Source: an uncultured Roseicyclus sp. (GTDB lineage Bacteria; Pseudomonadota; Alphaproteobacteria; Rhodobacterales; Rhodobacteraceae). From it: DNA of 64,000 nt. The notes under the pieces were generated by a model. That model was not told where the DNA came from and did no database searches. It was given only the letters and a program-made list of their open reading frames with translations. Every line of letters begins with the position of its first letter. Position 1 is the stretch's first letter. Shown in pieces: positions 53,440-62,420 of this stretch. The DNA is taken from NCBI GenBank assembly GCA_947500415.1, contig CANMRT010000001.1:398982-462981 (forward strand). Reading direction: 5' to 3'. The position numbers and the translations under genes are program-made.

Positions 53440-54057
53440 ATGACGCGCCCCCTGATCGCCATCCTCCGCGGCATCACCCCGGCTGAAGCCGTTCCTGCGA
53501 CCGAGGCCCTGATCGCCGCCGGTATCGATCGCATTGAAGTGCCGCTCAATTCTCCCGACCCCTATGACAGCATCGCCGCCATGGCCGCCGCATGTGGCGA
53601 CCGCGCGGTGATTGGTGCAGGCACCGTGTTGACCGTCGCCCAGGTGGCCGATGTCCACGCCGCCGGTGGCACCCTGATCGTGTCGCCGAACGCCGATACC
53701 GATGTGATCGAGGCGAGCGTTGAAAAGGGCATGGCCTCCTGGCCAGGCATCTTCACCCCCACTGAAGCCTTTGCTGCCCTGAAGGCAGGCGCGACTGGCC
53801 TTAAGCTTTTCCCCGGCAATATGGCAGGCCCCGGTGGCCTCAAAGCCATCCGCGCCGTGCTTCCCAAAGGCACGCAAGTCTATGCGGTTGGCGGCGCAGG
53901 CCCCGAGAATTTCGGCGAGTGGATCGCCGCCAGCGCTGATGGGTTCGGCATCGGCTCCGCCCTCTACAAACCCGGCATGTCCCCTGAAGACATCGCCATT
54001 CGCGCCGCCAAGATCGTCGACGCCTATGACACCGCCGCCAAAGGCCCGCTTGTATGA
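53440..54057 (+). CDS. dgoA: 2-dehydro-3-deoxy-6-phosphogalactonate aldolase
   Basis: A 205-residue class I aldolase of the KDPG/KDPGal family. Glu33 in IEVPLNSP and the Schiff-base Lys122 in GLKLFPG match the active site. The substitution pattern (NSPDPYDSI after the first strand) fits KDPGal aldolase rather than KDPG aldolase. It splits the substrate into pyruvate and glyceraldehyde-3-phosphate. It overlaps the SMP-30 gene by 4 nt. Confidence 0.93.
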   Translation: MTRPLIAILRGITPAEAVPATEALIAAGIDRIEVPLNSPDPYDSIAAMAAACGDRAVIGAGTVLTVAQVADVHAAGGTLIVSPNADTDVIEASVEKGMASWPGIFTPTEAFAALKAGATGLKLFPGNMAGPGGLKAIRAVLPKGTQVYAVGGAGPENFGEWIAASADGFGIGSALYKPGMSPEDIAIRAAKIVDAYDTAAKGPLV

Positions 54058-54893
54058 ACGTCGAAATCTACGATCAGCGCGCCTGCCTTTTGGGGGAGGG
54101 GCCGTTGTGGCACCCGCTCCGCAAGCAGTTGATCTGGTTCGATATCCTCTCCCACACGCTCTTGACCGAAGGCCACCAGATGCACTTCGATCGTGCCGTG
54201 TCGGCCTGCGGCTGGGTGGACGAAGATCGACTTCTCGTGGCCTCTGAGACTGATCTCTTCCTGTTCAACCTCCAAAACGGGGAATCCGAACACGTCATCG
54301 CGCTGGAAGCGGACAACGAAAGCACCCGTTCCAACGATGGCCGTGCCGACCCTCAAGGGGGCTTTTGGATCGGTACGATGGGCCACCAGGCTGAAACCGG
54401 GGCAGGGGCCCTCTACCGCTTCTACAAAGGCGAACTCCGCCAAATCCGCGACGGCATCACCATTCCCAATGCCACCTGCTTCACCCCGGATCACCGCCAC
54501 GCCTATTTCGCCGACACCGCTGAACAGATCGTCTGGCGCTACACACTTGGGGAGGATGGCTGGCCCGACCCCGAGCCGGATATCTATCTCGACCATCGTG
54601 GCTCGGACACGAACCCCGACGGCGCGGTTGTGGACGCCGATGGCCGGTTCCTCTGCGCCGAATGGGGCGCGTCGCGCGTCGCCTGCTACAGTCCTGAAGG
54701 CAATCTAGTAGAAGAAATCGAACTGCCCGTCCCGCAGCCCACATGCCCCGCATTCGGCGATGACGCGCTCTATGTCACAACTGCCCGCCAAGGGATGCCG
54801 GGTGCCGATCTCGAAGCGTCACCACATTCTGGCAAGACGCTCCGCATTGCCACAACTGCGCGGGGGCAGGCGGAGCATCAGGTCATCCTATGA
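54054..54893 (+). CDS. SMP-30/gluconolactonase family protein, probable galactonolactonase
   Basis: A 279-residue six-bladed propeller hydrolase. Metal-ligand regions are visible: GEGPLWHP near the N-terminus (Glu), [26 protein letters not shown] and [13 protein letters not shown] (Asn and Asp). SMP-30 enzymes hydrolyse aldonolactones to aldonates. Given the neighbours, galactonolactone is the likely substrate. It is coupled to the aldolase gene before it and to beta-galactosidase after it. Confidence 0.88.
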   Translation: MNVEIYDQRACLLGEGPLWHPLRKQLIWFDILSHTLLTEGHQMHFDRAVSACGWVDEDRLLVASETDLFLFNLQNGESEHVIALEADNESTRSNDGRADPQGGFWIGTMGHQAETGAGALYRFYKGELRQIRDGITIPNATCFTPDHRHAYFADTAEQIVWRYTLGEDGWPDPEPDIYLDHRGSDTNPDGAVVDADGRFLCAEWGASRVACYSPEGNLVEEIELPVPQPTCPAFGDDALYVTTARQGMPGADLEASPHSGKTLRIATTARGQAEHQVIL

Positions 54894-56788
54894 AGCGCAC
54901 GCTTGGCACCTGCTACTACCCTGAGCATTGGCCTGAAGACATCTGGGCCAAAGACGCCACCCGGATGGCAGACCTTGGCCTCACATGGGTCCGCATCGGC
55001 GAGTTCGCTTGGTCGCGCCTAGAACCCGCCCCGGGCGATCTCCAATTCGACTGGCTCGACCGGGCCATCACGACGCTGACTGACGCCGGCCTCAAGGTCG
55101 TCCTCGGCACGCCAACCGCCACGCCGCCCCGCTGGATGCTCACCAAGCACCCCAACATGCTCGCTGTTGACGCCGAAGGTCGCCCCCGCAAATTCGGCTC
55201 CCGCCGCCACTACTGCTTCTCCCATGAAGGCTACCGGGAAGAGAGCTTCCGCATCACGCGCCTCCTTGCAGAACGCTTCGGCAAACGCGTTGCCGCCTGG
55301 CAAACCGACAACGAATACGGCTGCCACGATACGACGATCAGCTATTCTAAGGCGGCCGAAAACGCATTCCGCGATTGGCTCGCGCAGAAGTACCAATCAA
55401 CAGACGCCCTGAACCGCGCCTGGGGCAACGTCTTCTGGTCAATGGAATACACCAGCTTCGACGAGATCGACCTGCCCAACCTGACCGTAACCGAGCCTAA
55501 TCCGGCCCACATCCTCGATTTCCGGCGCTTCACCTCTGACCAAGTGGCCCGCTTCAACCAGGCCCAAGTCGATGCCATCCGCGCCTATTCCGACGCGCCC
55601 ATCAGCCACAATTACATGGGCCGAGTGACCGAATTCGACCACTTCGATGTTGGCCGCCAAATGGAAATCGCGACGTGGGACAGCTACCCTTTGGGCTTCC
55701 TCGAAGACCGCGTTGGCGCGTCCCCCGAAGATCAGCGACACTATGCTCGCCAAGGTGATCCGGACTTTCAGGCCTTCCACCACGATCTGTACCGCGCTGT
55801 CGGTCAGGACGGCAGATGGTGGGTGATGGAGCAACAACCCGGGCCGGTAAACTGGGCCCCCTCCAACCCCGCGCCCCTGCCGGGCATGGTCCGCTTCTGG
55901 ACTTGGGAGGCTTTTGCCCACGGCGCCGAATGTGTCGCCTATTTCCGCTGGCGCCAGGCACCCTTCGCGCAGGAGCAATACCACGCAGGCCTCCTCCGCC
56001 CCGACAGCACCGAGGCCGAAGGCTTCGCGGAGGCCGCTAAAGTCGCCAATGAAATCAAGGATATGCCCCACGTCGAACAGGCAAAGGCTCCTGTCGCATT
56101 AGTCTTCGACTACGCTTCCCAATGGGCATGGGAAACTCAGCCCCAAGGGACAGGTTGCGACTATTTCCAATTGGTGTTCGAGACCTACAAAGGCCTCCGC
56201 CAATTGGGTCTCAGCGTCGATATCATCCCGCCTGATACAGGCAACCTCGGCGGCTACGAGCTCATCCTCGCCCCAGGTGCCATAACCTTAACTGACCCGT
56301 TCAAATCCGCGATTCGCGCAACCGACGCTCAAGTAATCCTTGGCCCGCGCACGAACGCCAAGACAGCAGAGCTCAGCATCCCTGTTCCATTGCCGCCCGC
56401 CATCGACGGCTTGGACGTTACAATCTCCCGCGTCGAAACCCTCCGCCCCGACAGCCCTGAACCCTTTTCAGATGGCGGCAACTACAAGCTCTGGCGCGAG
56501 CAGATCGAAACCGCTGCAGATGTCATCGAAGCTGACGCCAAGGGCCAGCCCCTCATGGTCCGCGCCCACAACTTCAGCTATCTCGCTGCTTGGCCAAATC
56601 CCGTCGCTATGCAGCGTATCCTGACCCGAGCAGCCATCGCCGCGGGGCTTGACCCGCAAGATCTGCCCAAAGACATCCGCATCCGCGACACAGGCCAAAC
56701 CCGGTTCGCCTTCAATCATGGCCCCGAACCGATCCAATTCGACGGATACAACATCCCCGCGGCAGGCGTCATCTGGCACCCGGCCTGA
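54890..56788 (+). CDS. Beta-galactosidase (GH42)
   Basis: A 632-residue GH42 enzyme. It opens TLGTCYYPEHWPEDIWAKDATRM, has the acid/base Glu142 in TDNEYGCH and the nucleophile Glu314 in WVMEQQPGPVNW, followed by a trimerisation domain and a C-terminal beta domain. There is no signal peptide. It cleaves imported beta-galactosides to release galactose. It is the last gene of the rightward galactoside operon and is followed by a repeat and hairpins. Confidence 0.95.
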   Translation: MKRTLGTCYYPEHWPEDIWAKDATRMADLGLTWVRIGEFAWSRLEPAPGDLQFDWLDRAITTLTDAGLKVVLGTPTATPPRWMLTKHPNMLAVDAEGRPRKFGSRRHYCFSHEGYREESFRITRLLAERFGKRVAAWQTDNEYGCHDTTISYSKAAENAFRDWLAQKYQSTDALNRAWGNVFWSMEYTSFDEIDLPNLTVTEPNPAHILDFRRFTSDQVARFNQAQVDAIRAYSDAPISHNYMGRVTEFDHFDVGRQMEIATWDSYPLGFLEDRVGASPEDQRHYARQGDPDFQAFHHDLYRAVGQDGRWWVMEQQPGPVNWAPSNPAPLPGMVRFWTWEAFAHGAECVAYFRWRQAPFAQEQYHAGLLRPDSTEAEGFAEAAKVANEIKDMPHVEQAKAPVALVFDYASQWAWETQPQGTGCDYFQLVFETYKGLRQLGLSVDIIPPDTGNLGGYELILAPGAITLTDPFKSAIRATDAQVILGPRTNAKTAELSIPVPLPPAIDGLDVTISRVETLRPDSPEPFSDGGNYKLWREQIETAADVIEADAKGQPLMVRAHNFSYLAAWPNPVAMQRILTRAAIAAGLDPQDLPKDIRIRDTGQTRFAFNHGPEPIQFDGYNIPAAGVIWHPA

Positions 56789-56792
56789 TCCC

Positions 56793-56806
56793 TTCCTTGT
56801 TTCAAA
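56793..56806 (+). repeat. Extragenic repeat, copy 3 (downstream of beta-galactosidase)
   Basis: TTCCTTGTTTC at 56793-56803 is identical to 524-534 in copy 1, and the next bases (AAAAATGCTC) resemble copy 1 further. The similarity fades after about 20 nt. As with the other copies, it lies a few bases after a stop codon in the sense orientation. Confidence 0.4.
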
Positions 56807-56873
56807 AATGCTCAAAAAAAAGCGGCCGCAGCCCGCCACCGCAACCGCAGGCGAAGCCAAGGGCGCAAGAGAT

Positions 56874-56911
56874 AGCGCGCCCCATAAGGGGCGCGCTGTG
56901 CGCAAAGCGCA
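56874..56911 (+). terminator. Paired hairpins between convergent bga and aldehyde dehydrogenase genes
   Basis: AGCGCGCCCC (56874-56883) and GGGGCGCGCT (56888-56897) form a 10-bp perfect stem with loop ATAA. TGCGC-AAA-GCGCA follows at 56899-56911, then AGAAATTTTC. The site lies between convergent genes and could act as a bidirectional terminator. Confidence 0.6.
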
Positions 56912-56925
56912 GAAATTTTCAGATA

Positions 56926-58374
56926 TCAGATCCCGTCGATACAGACGTATTTCGTCTCCAGGTAATCTTCCAACCCCTGCGATCCGCCTTCTTTCCCAAG
57001 CCCAGACTCTTTGACGCCTCCAAACGGCGCCTCAACCGTGGTGATCAGGCCAGAATTGATTCCGATCATCCCATATTGCAGCTGTTCGTTCAGGCGGAAC
57101 GCGCGGCCCAGATCCTTCGTGTAGGCATAGCTCGCCAACCCAAAGACCGTGTCGTTGGCCATGGCAATCGCCTCTTCTTCGGTCTCGAACTTGAACACCG
57201 GCGCGAGCGGCCCAAAAATCTCTTCCTGCGCGAATGCCATGTCCTGCGTGGCTCCGGTCAGGACCGTCGGCTCAAAAAACGATCCACCATTGGAATGCCG
57301 TGCACCACCGCAGGCGACTTCCGCGCCCTTGGCCTTCGCGTCGCCCAACAACTCCTCGACCTTCTCAACCGCATCCATGTCGATCAGCGGCCCTTGTTCG
57401 ACCCCTGCCTCACGCCCGTCGCCAACTTTCATGGCGCCTGTCTTCTCAACGAGTTTCTCAACAAAGGCGTCATGCACGCCGGCCTGAACGTAAATCCGGT
57501 TCGCGCACACACAGGTCTGGCCCGAATTGCGATATTTCGACACCATCGCGCCCTCGGCGGCGGCATCCAGATCGGCGTCGTCAAACACGATGAACGGCGC
57601 GTTGCCACCCAACTCCATCGAGACCTTCTTTACCGTATCCGCACTCTGCCGGATCAGCTCCTTGCCCACTTCGGTAGAGCCCGTGAACGTCACCTTCCGT
57701 ACCCGGAAGTCATCCATCATCGCGCCCGCTATGTGCCGCGCCGAACCTGTTAGGACATTCACAGCGCCCGCCGGATAACCCACCTCTTCAGCCAGGGCCG
57801 CCCAGGCCAACCCACTGTAAGGCGTCGCTGTCGCAGGTTTGGCCACCACGGGGCAGCCGACCGCAAGCGCGGGGGCCACCTTGCGGGCAAGCATCGACGA
57901 CGGGAAATTCCACGGCGTGATCATGCCTACCACACCCACCGGATGCTTCGTCACCAGAATGCGCCGCCCGTTCACGCCAGCGGGAACAATCTCCCCCTTC
58001 GCGCGCCGCGCCTCTTCGGCGAACCACCTCACATATTGCGCGCCAATCGCGATCTCGCCATTAGCCTCGGCCAGCGGCTTGCCCATCTCAACGGTCAGCA
58101 GCTCCGCCAGTGCCGCTTGATTGTCCATCAGCGCGTCGTGCAGCTTCCACAACAGCCCCACTCGCTCCATCAAGGGCATCGCCGCGAAGTCACCAAAGAC
58201 CCCCGCCGCAGCATCAATCGCGCGCTTCGTCTCAGCCTCGCCGCACTTTGGAACCGAGCCAATCACCTCACCCGTCGCGGGGTTCGTCACGTCGATGCTC
58301 TCACCGCTGTCCGCGCCGATCCATTCACCGCCTACATAGGCCGCTTCTTTCATCCATGCTTGCCAATCGGCCAT
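56926..58374 (-). CDS. gabD: NAD(P)-dependent succinate-semialdehyde dehydrogenase family enzyme
   Basis: A 482-residue aldehyde dehydrogenase starting MADWQAWMKEAAYVGGEW behind GGGAGAGAG. It has the cofactor region TPWNFPSSMLARKVAPALA, catalytic Glu in MELGGNAP and Cys in NSGQTCVCANR. The sequence fits the GabD class best, though the substrate could be another semialdehyde. It is 11 nt downstream of the GAPDH-like gene on the same strand, so the two are co-transcribed. Confidence 0.88.
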   Translation of the reverse strand: MADWQAWMKEAAYVGGEWIGADSGESIDVTNPATGEVIGSVPKCGEAETKRAIDAAAGVFGDFAAMPLMERVGLLWKLHDALMDNQAALAELLTVEMGKPLAEANGEIAIGAQYVRWFAEEARRAKGEIVPAGVNGRRILVTKHPVGVVGMITPWNFPSSMLARKVAPALAVGCPVVAKPATATPYSGLAWAALAEEVGYPAGAVNVLTGSARHIAGAMMDDFRVRKVTFTGSTEVGKELIRQSADTVKKVSMELGGNAPFIVFDDADLDAAAEGAMVSKYRNSGQTCVCANRIYVQAGVHDAFVEKLVEKTGAMKVGDGREAGVEQGPLIDMDAVEKVEELLGDAKAKGAEVACGGARHSNGGSFFEPTVLTGATQDMAFAQEEIFGPLAPVFKFETEEEAIAMANDTVFGLASYAYTKDLGRAFRLNEQLQYGMIGINSGLITTVEAPFGGVKESGLGKEGGSQGLEDYLETKYVCIDGI

Positions 58375-58385
58375 GTGCTCTCTCC

Positions 58386-59390
58386 CTAAGCTTCGGATCC
58401 CATCAGCCGCGCCACATCCAGCATCCGGCAAGAAAATCCCCATTCGTTGTCGTACCAGCCAAAGACGCGAAGCATTCCGCCCTTCGACCGTTTGATCTCT
58501 GGCCCCGCCACGATCAGCGATTCAGGCCTTGCTCGCAGGTCAGAACTGACCAGCGGCTTGTCCGTGTAACCAATGATCTCGCCCGCATGTTCCCGCAGAA
58601 ACGCAGCCGCCTCATCTGCGTCCGGCATATCGCGCGTCATCACGGCCAAGTCCACACAAGACACCGACGCCGCGGGCACCCGCACCGCCGATCCGGTGAC
58701 GCGTCCCGCCAGTTCCGGCAGCACAATATCCACCAGCGCCTCAGCCGATGTCGTAGTTGGCACCATGCTCAAGGCCGCCGCCCGCGACCGCGCCGCATCC
58801 CGCATGGGCATATCCACCGTGGGTTGGCTTCCAGTGTAACAATGCACCGTCGTCATCAGACCCGAATCCAGTCCCCAGGTCTCGTCGATCAACCGCACCA
58901 ACGGCGCCAGTGCATTGGTGGTGCAGGACGCGTTTGAGACGATCCGATGATCCGGCCTCAACGCCTCATGGTTCGCGCCAAGCACCAACGTCAAATCAGG
59001 GTTCACCGCCGGGCCCGAGACCAACACCCGCTGCGCGCCTGCCGCCAACGCAGCCTCCGCCACGTCACGGGTGCCGCGCCCCGTGCATTCCATCAGGATG
59101 TCCACGTCCGACAGGGGCAGCGCAGAGGCCTCGCGTTCCATCGTCAGCCGGATTGCGCGGCCATCAACCACCAAATGCCCGTCTGCAACGGACACCTCGC
59201 CCGGGAAAACGCCAAAGACACTATCGAATTCAAAAAGATAGGCGCAGGTCTGTGCATCAGCGATATCGTTGATCGCAACAATCTCGATATCCGGCCAATG
59301 CGGCCCCAGCCGCCCGCCCCCAAGCGCCCAGGCGCGCAGGACAGACCGTCCAATTCGCCCGAATCCGTTGATCGCCACGCGGATGGTCAT
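58386..59390 (-). CDS. Glyceraldehyde-3-phosphate or erythrose-4-phosphate dehydrogenase-like protein
   Basis: A 334-residue GAPDH-fold enzyme. It opens MTIRVAINGFGRIGRSVLRAW and has the catalytic Cys in HRIVSNASCTTNALAP and His in TTVHCYTGS. The SNASCTTN context and the LPELAGRVTGSAVRVPAASVSCVDL block lie between GAPDH and E4PDH in character, so I cannot decide between central glycolysis and vitamin B6 synthesis. GGGGAAAG precedes the ATG. It is divergent from the thioredoxin-fold gene and upstream of gabD. Confidence 0.85.
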   Translation of the reverse strand: MTIRVAINGFGRIGRSVLRAWALGGGRLGPHWPDIEIVAINDIADAQTCAYLFEFDSVFGVFPGEVSVADGHLVVDGRAIRLTMEREASALPLSDVDILMECTGRGTRDVAEAALAAGAQRVLVSGPAVNPDLTLVLGANHEALRPDHRIVSNASCTTNALAPLVRLIDETWGLDSGLMTTVHCYTGSQPTVDMPMRDAARSRAAALSMVPTTTSAEALVDIVLPELAGRVTGSAVRVPAASVSCVDLAVMTRDMPDADEAAAFLREHAGEIIGYTDKPLVSSDLRARPESLIVAGPEIKRSKGGMLRVFGWYDNEWGFSCRMLDVARLMGSEA

Positions 59391-59524
59391 GCGCTTTCCC
59401 CTTCCAATCGAGTGATGCCTTGCGTGGCCACATGGTGCAAGCGAAGCGCCCTTCTGGTCCAATGGCTTTCCTTGATTGGCCTGAGTTGGCACTGTGATGG
59501 AAATCCCTAGTGCCGGAGCACTCC

Positions 59525-60079
59525 ATGGCTGCCCTCACCCCACCCACCTGCGACTTCAACTGGCCCGCGCCGGACTTTTCTTTGCCCGGGACCGACGGGC
59601 GCACCTACACGCTCGCGGACGTCGCCGGACCAAATGGGACGCTCATCATGTTCATCTGCAATCACTGCCCATTCGTTCTCGCCATCCTCGACCGGATAAT
59701 CCGAGACGCGGTGGACCTGCATGACTTAGGCATTGGCGTCGCTGCGATCTGTTCCAACGACCCGATCGCCTACCCGTCCGACAATTTCGAAAACATGACC
59801 CGCATGGTCGAAGAGCGTGCGTTTCCCTTCCCCTACCTCCACGACGCCGACCAAAGCGCCGCCCGCGCCTATGACGCTGTCTGCACGCCGGACTTCTTTG
59901 GATTTAACGCTGACTTGGGCCTGCAATATCGTGGCCAGCTCGATGCCTCACGTACTCAGCCAGCTCCCCCCGGCGCAAAGCGGGATCTCTTCGAGGCCAT
60001 GAAGCAGGTGGCCGAGACGGGTCAGGGCCCGCGCCAGCAGGTGCCATCAATGGGCTGTTCGATCAAATGGGCGGGGTGA
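59525..60079 (+). CDS. Thioredoxin-fold (AhpC/TSA-like) protein
   Basis: A 184-residue protein. It starts at ATG 59525 behind GGAG, with an alternative GTG at 59510. Residues 13-20 (WPAPDFSL) and the active-site CNHC (45-48) within FICNHCPF match the family of cytosolic thioredoxin-like oxidoreductases, with later DQSAARAYDAVCTPDFFGF. No signal peptide is visible. The function is probably thiol-disulfide exchange or peroxide reduction. Confidence 0.85.
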   Translation: MAALTPPTCDFNWPAPDFSLPGTDGRTYTLADVAGPNGTLIMFICNHCPFVLAILDRIIRDAVDLHDLGIGVAAICSNDPIAYPSDNFENMTRMVEERAFPFPYLHDADQSAARAYDAVCTPDFFGFNADLGLQYRGQLDASRTQPAPPGAKRDLFEAMKQVAETGQGPRQQVPSMGCSIKWAG

Positions 60080-60156
60080 GAGTTTGCAATGGCCAAGATA
60101 CTGGACGGGCAGTGGGCCGGCGATCAATCGAATTGCATTCTCCGGATATGGCGATA

Positions 60157-60681
60157 TCAGGCTGGCTGCATCTCAAAGCGAACGCGGCCAACTGGAATGC
60201 CGAGCCGCGTCACAATCGCATCGTTGATCACACGACCATCCGGACCAAAATAAATAACGTCCTCAAATCCCAGCCTTGTCACCTCGTCCCCCGACTGAAA
60301 GTCAGCAATGTAGGAAAGGCGGATTTCGTTGCCGGTTTCGATCGCTACGGCTTCCCCCACAGTGTCTTCGCGTCGGCCTGTCCATCGATTTGGACCCGCC
60401 CGATCAAACACCCACGTCAGGCGGTTCTCTTCACCGTCATCGTAGAAAAAGTCTTCAACGACCGTGAGCCTGTCTCCTTGCAGATGACTATTGAGGCGCG
60501 CGGTAAAGCGGCGTTCTGAACCTGTAAGATCCACTCGAAACACGCCTGCGCCAATGGCGCGACCGGAAAACGCGCGCTCAAGCGTGATTGGTGCAACCGG
60601 CCCCTCGGGCGAGGCTGGCACACGCGCGCATGCTGCAAGGCCAACGGTTCCAAGGATCAAAGTGCGGCGGGTGATCGACAT
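60157..60681 (-). CDS. DUF3833-like lipoprotein
   Basis: A 174-residue protein with an N-terminal signal and lipobox LGTVGLAAC, with lipidation at Cys18. The pattern FSGRAIGAGVFRVDLTGSERRF, VVEDFFYDDGEE and WTGRREDTVGEAVAIETGNEI matches DUF3833 family proteins as I recall them. The function is unknown and an inner or outer membrane location is likely. It stands alone, convergent with the thioredoxin-fold gene. Confidence 0.78.
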   Translation of the reverse strand: MSITRRTLILGTVGLAACARVPASPEGPVAPITLERAFSGRAIGAGVFRVDLTGSERRFTARLNSHLQGDRLTVVEDFFYDDGEENRLTWVFDRAGPNRWTGRREDTVGEAVAIETGNEIRLSYIADFQSGDEVTRLGFEDVIYFGPDGRVINDAIVTRLGIPVGRVRFEMQPA

Positions 60682-61019
60682 GTTCTGACCTTTTCATTGC
60701 GATGCGTCGGCCGTAGCCGCGCCTGTTCTCAGCGAAGATAGGTCAATAAATCTCGAGATCGATTGCGGCGGCAAAATCAACTGGATGTTGTGGTTGCTGA
60801 CACATTCAGCGGCCGCAAGAAGAGGAGTGCGACGGCACCTATTCAAACGGCTCACAAAAGGGGTGCGTGGTCCTGTTCGATTGAAGAGTAAAACGTGGGA
60901 TTGCGCGTTGAAAACATTTCTATAATTGTAGAAATACATTTTCCGATAAGCTACTGATTTTATTATATTTAGCCTAGGAAATCCTGTGGTATCACGCGTG
61001 ATCAACTTTGAGCATACCC
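60682..61019 (-). other. 338-nt intergenic region with AT-rich core
   Basis: The part near 60900-60985 is strikingly AT-rich for this genome. It contains an inverted repeat ATTTCTA (60916-60922) / TAGAAAT (60929-60935) with a 6-nt loop, followed by ATTTTCC and TTTTATTATATTT. A perfect 12-bp palindrome ATCACGCGTGAT lies at 60991-61002 just beyond the carnitine dehydrogenase stop. The only sizeable open frame (minus, 60694-61005) has no recognisable features. The region holds the promoter of the lipoprotein gene and the end of the carnitine operon, possibly more. Confidence 0.5.
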
Positions 61020-62420
61020 CTAGCGCCCGACTTTCCCCGCACCCTCCGGTACTGGCGAGTCCGCCTGCTGGGCTGCCACTTCCGCCAGCGCCTGCTGGAC
61101 ACTCTCAGACGGTACACAAGACCGCCGGGTTCCAAGATCCACATGGAGCAGGAAACTTTCCACCGTCGCCACCGTCACGCCATCCCCACGCGTCAACGTG
61201 TGGAACAGGTGCAATTTCTTTCCCTCACCATTTAGCAGCCGTGTCTCTGCCCTCAACTGATCGCCCGCATGGGCCTCGTCCAGATACCGCACATGGTTCT
61301 CGACGGTGAAGTAGCTTAACCCACCTGCCACATAATCGGCATCCGCCCCCACCATCTCCATGAACCGATCCGTCGCCTTCGACCCGGCCTCCAGATAGTA
61401 GGTCTCGTTCATATGCCCGTTGTAGTCGGTCCACCCCTGCGGGATTTGGCGATCCAGCGTCACCGGCATTCCCGCTTGCGCAAGCGCCTTTTCATGGGCG
61501 CTCACAACGCCACCCGCACCCGATCCCGAATGCTTCAACGCCCGCATTATGCCAACAAGGTTGTCGTCCCTAAGCCGCTCCAACTCGCGGATCGACATAT
61601 GCCCCGATTGAGCATCCGATTGCCCCGCGATCAGGTCCACAAGCTCCTCCGTGAACTCCGGCACATCCATCAGTTTGGTCCACGGAAACGTCAGACACGG
61701 CCCGAACTGCGCCATGAAATGCTTCATCCCCGCCTCGCCTCCGGCCACGCGATAGGTCTCAAACAGTCCCATCTGGGCCCACCTGAGACCAAAGCCCATG
61801 CGGATAGCCTCGTCGATTTCCTCAGTCGTCGCGATCCCGTCTTTCACCAGCCACAGTGCCTCGCGCCAGACCGCCTCAAGGAACCGGTCTGCAATATGGG
61901 CGTCGATTTCCTTGCGGATGTGAAGCGGATAGAACCCAACTTCTCGCAGGATCGCCTGAGCCTTCCCGCAGGTTTCTGCATCCCCCACCAACTCGATGAG
62001 CGGCAGCAAATAAACCGGGTTGAATGGATGCGCCACGATGCAGCGCGCACCCTGTGCGGTCAGTTCGGACGGTTTGAACCCGCTGGTGGATGAGGCGATT
62101 ACCGCGCCCTCCGGCGCCGCCCTATCCAACTGCGTCAGAACCTTGTGCTTCAGGTCCAGCCGTTCCGGCACGCTCTCCTGCACCCAATCCGCCTCAGCCA
62201 CAGCATCCGCAACGTCATCCGTAAATCGCAACGTCCCTTCAGAAGGCAAAGCCCGATCATAGAGCGCCGGCAGCGCGCGGCGGGCGTTGTCCAGCACCTC
62301 GCCAATCTTCCGTTCAGCTTCCGGGTCCGGATCGAACACGACAACGTCCCAGCCATTCAGCAAGAACCGCGCGGCCCAACCCCCGCCGATCACCCCACCA
62401 CCAATGATTGCCGCCTTCAT
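61020..62420 (-). CDS. lcdH: Carnitine 3-dehydrogenase fused to a betainyl-CoA thioesterase domain
   Basis: A 466-residue bifunctional protein. Residues about 1-310 form a 3-hydroxyacyl-CoA dehydrogenase-like enzyme with the NAD loop GGGVIGGGWAARF and IVAHPFNPVYLLPLIELV. Residues about 325-455 form a hot-dog thioesterase with QGWTDYNGHMNETYYL. This fusion is known for L-carnitine dehydrogenases in rhizobia. It oxidises L-carnitine to 3-dehydrocarnitine, and the C-terminal half releases betaine from betainyl-CoA. Its ATG overlaps the stop of the lipocalin gene. Confidence 0.9.
   Translation of the reverse strand: MKAAIIGGGVIGGGWAARFLLNGWDVVVFDPDPEAERKIGEVLDNARRALPALYDRALPSEGTLRFTDDVADAVAEADWVQESVPERLDLKHKVLTQLDRAAPEGAVIASSTSGFKPSELTAQGARCIVAHPFNPVYLLPLIELVGDAETCGKAQAILREVGFYPLHIRKEIDAHIADRFLEAVWREALWLVKDGIATTEEIDEAIRMGFGLRWAQMGLFETYRVAGGEAGMKHFMAQFGPCLTFPWTKLMDVPEFTEELVDLIAGQSDAQSGHMSIRELERLRDDNLVGIMRALKHSGSGAGGVVSAHEKALAQAGMPVTLDRQIPQGWTDYNGHMNETYYLEAGSKATDRFMEMVGADADYVAGGLSYFTVENHVRYLDEAHAGDQLRAETRLLNGEGKKLHLFHTLTRGDGVTVATVESFLLHVDLGTRRSCVPSESVQQALAEVAAQQADSPVPEGAGKVGR

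Noticed and set aside
60089-60250. Short frame beginning MAKILDGQWAGD after the thioredoxin-fold gene
   Set aside because: It begins like a real protein, but has no clear homology and runs antisense into the lipoprotein gene. It is most likely chance, or a tiny gene remnant.
60694-61005. 103-codon open frame on the minus strand in the AT-rich gap
   Set aside because: There is no ribosome binding site, no domain, and the frame crosses both the AT-rich island and the palindrome. I treat it as non-coding.
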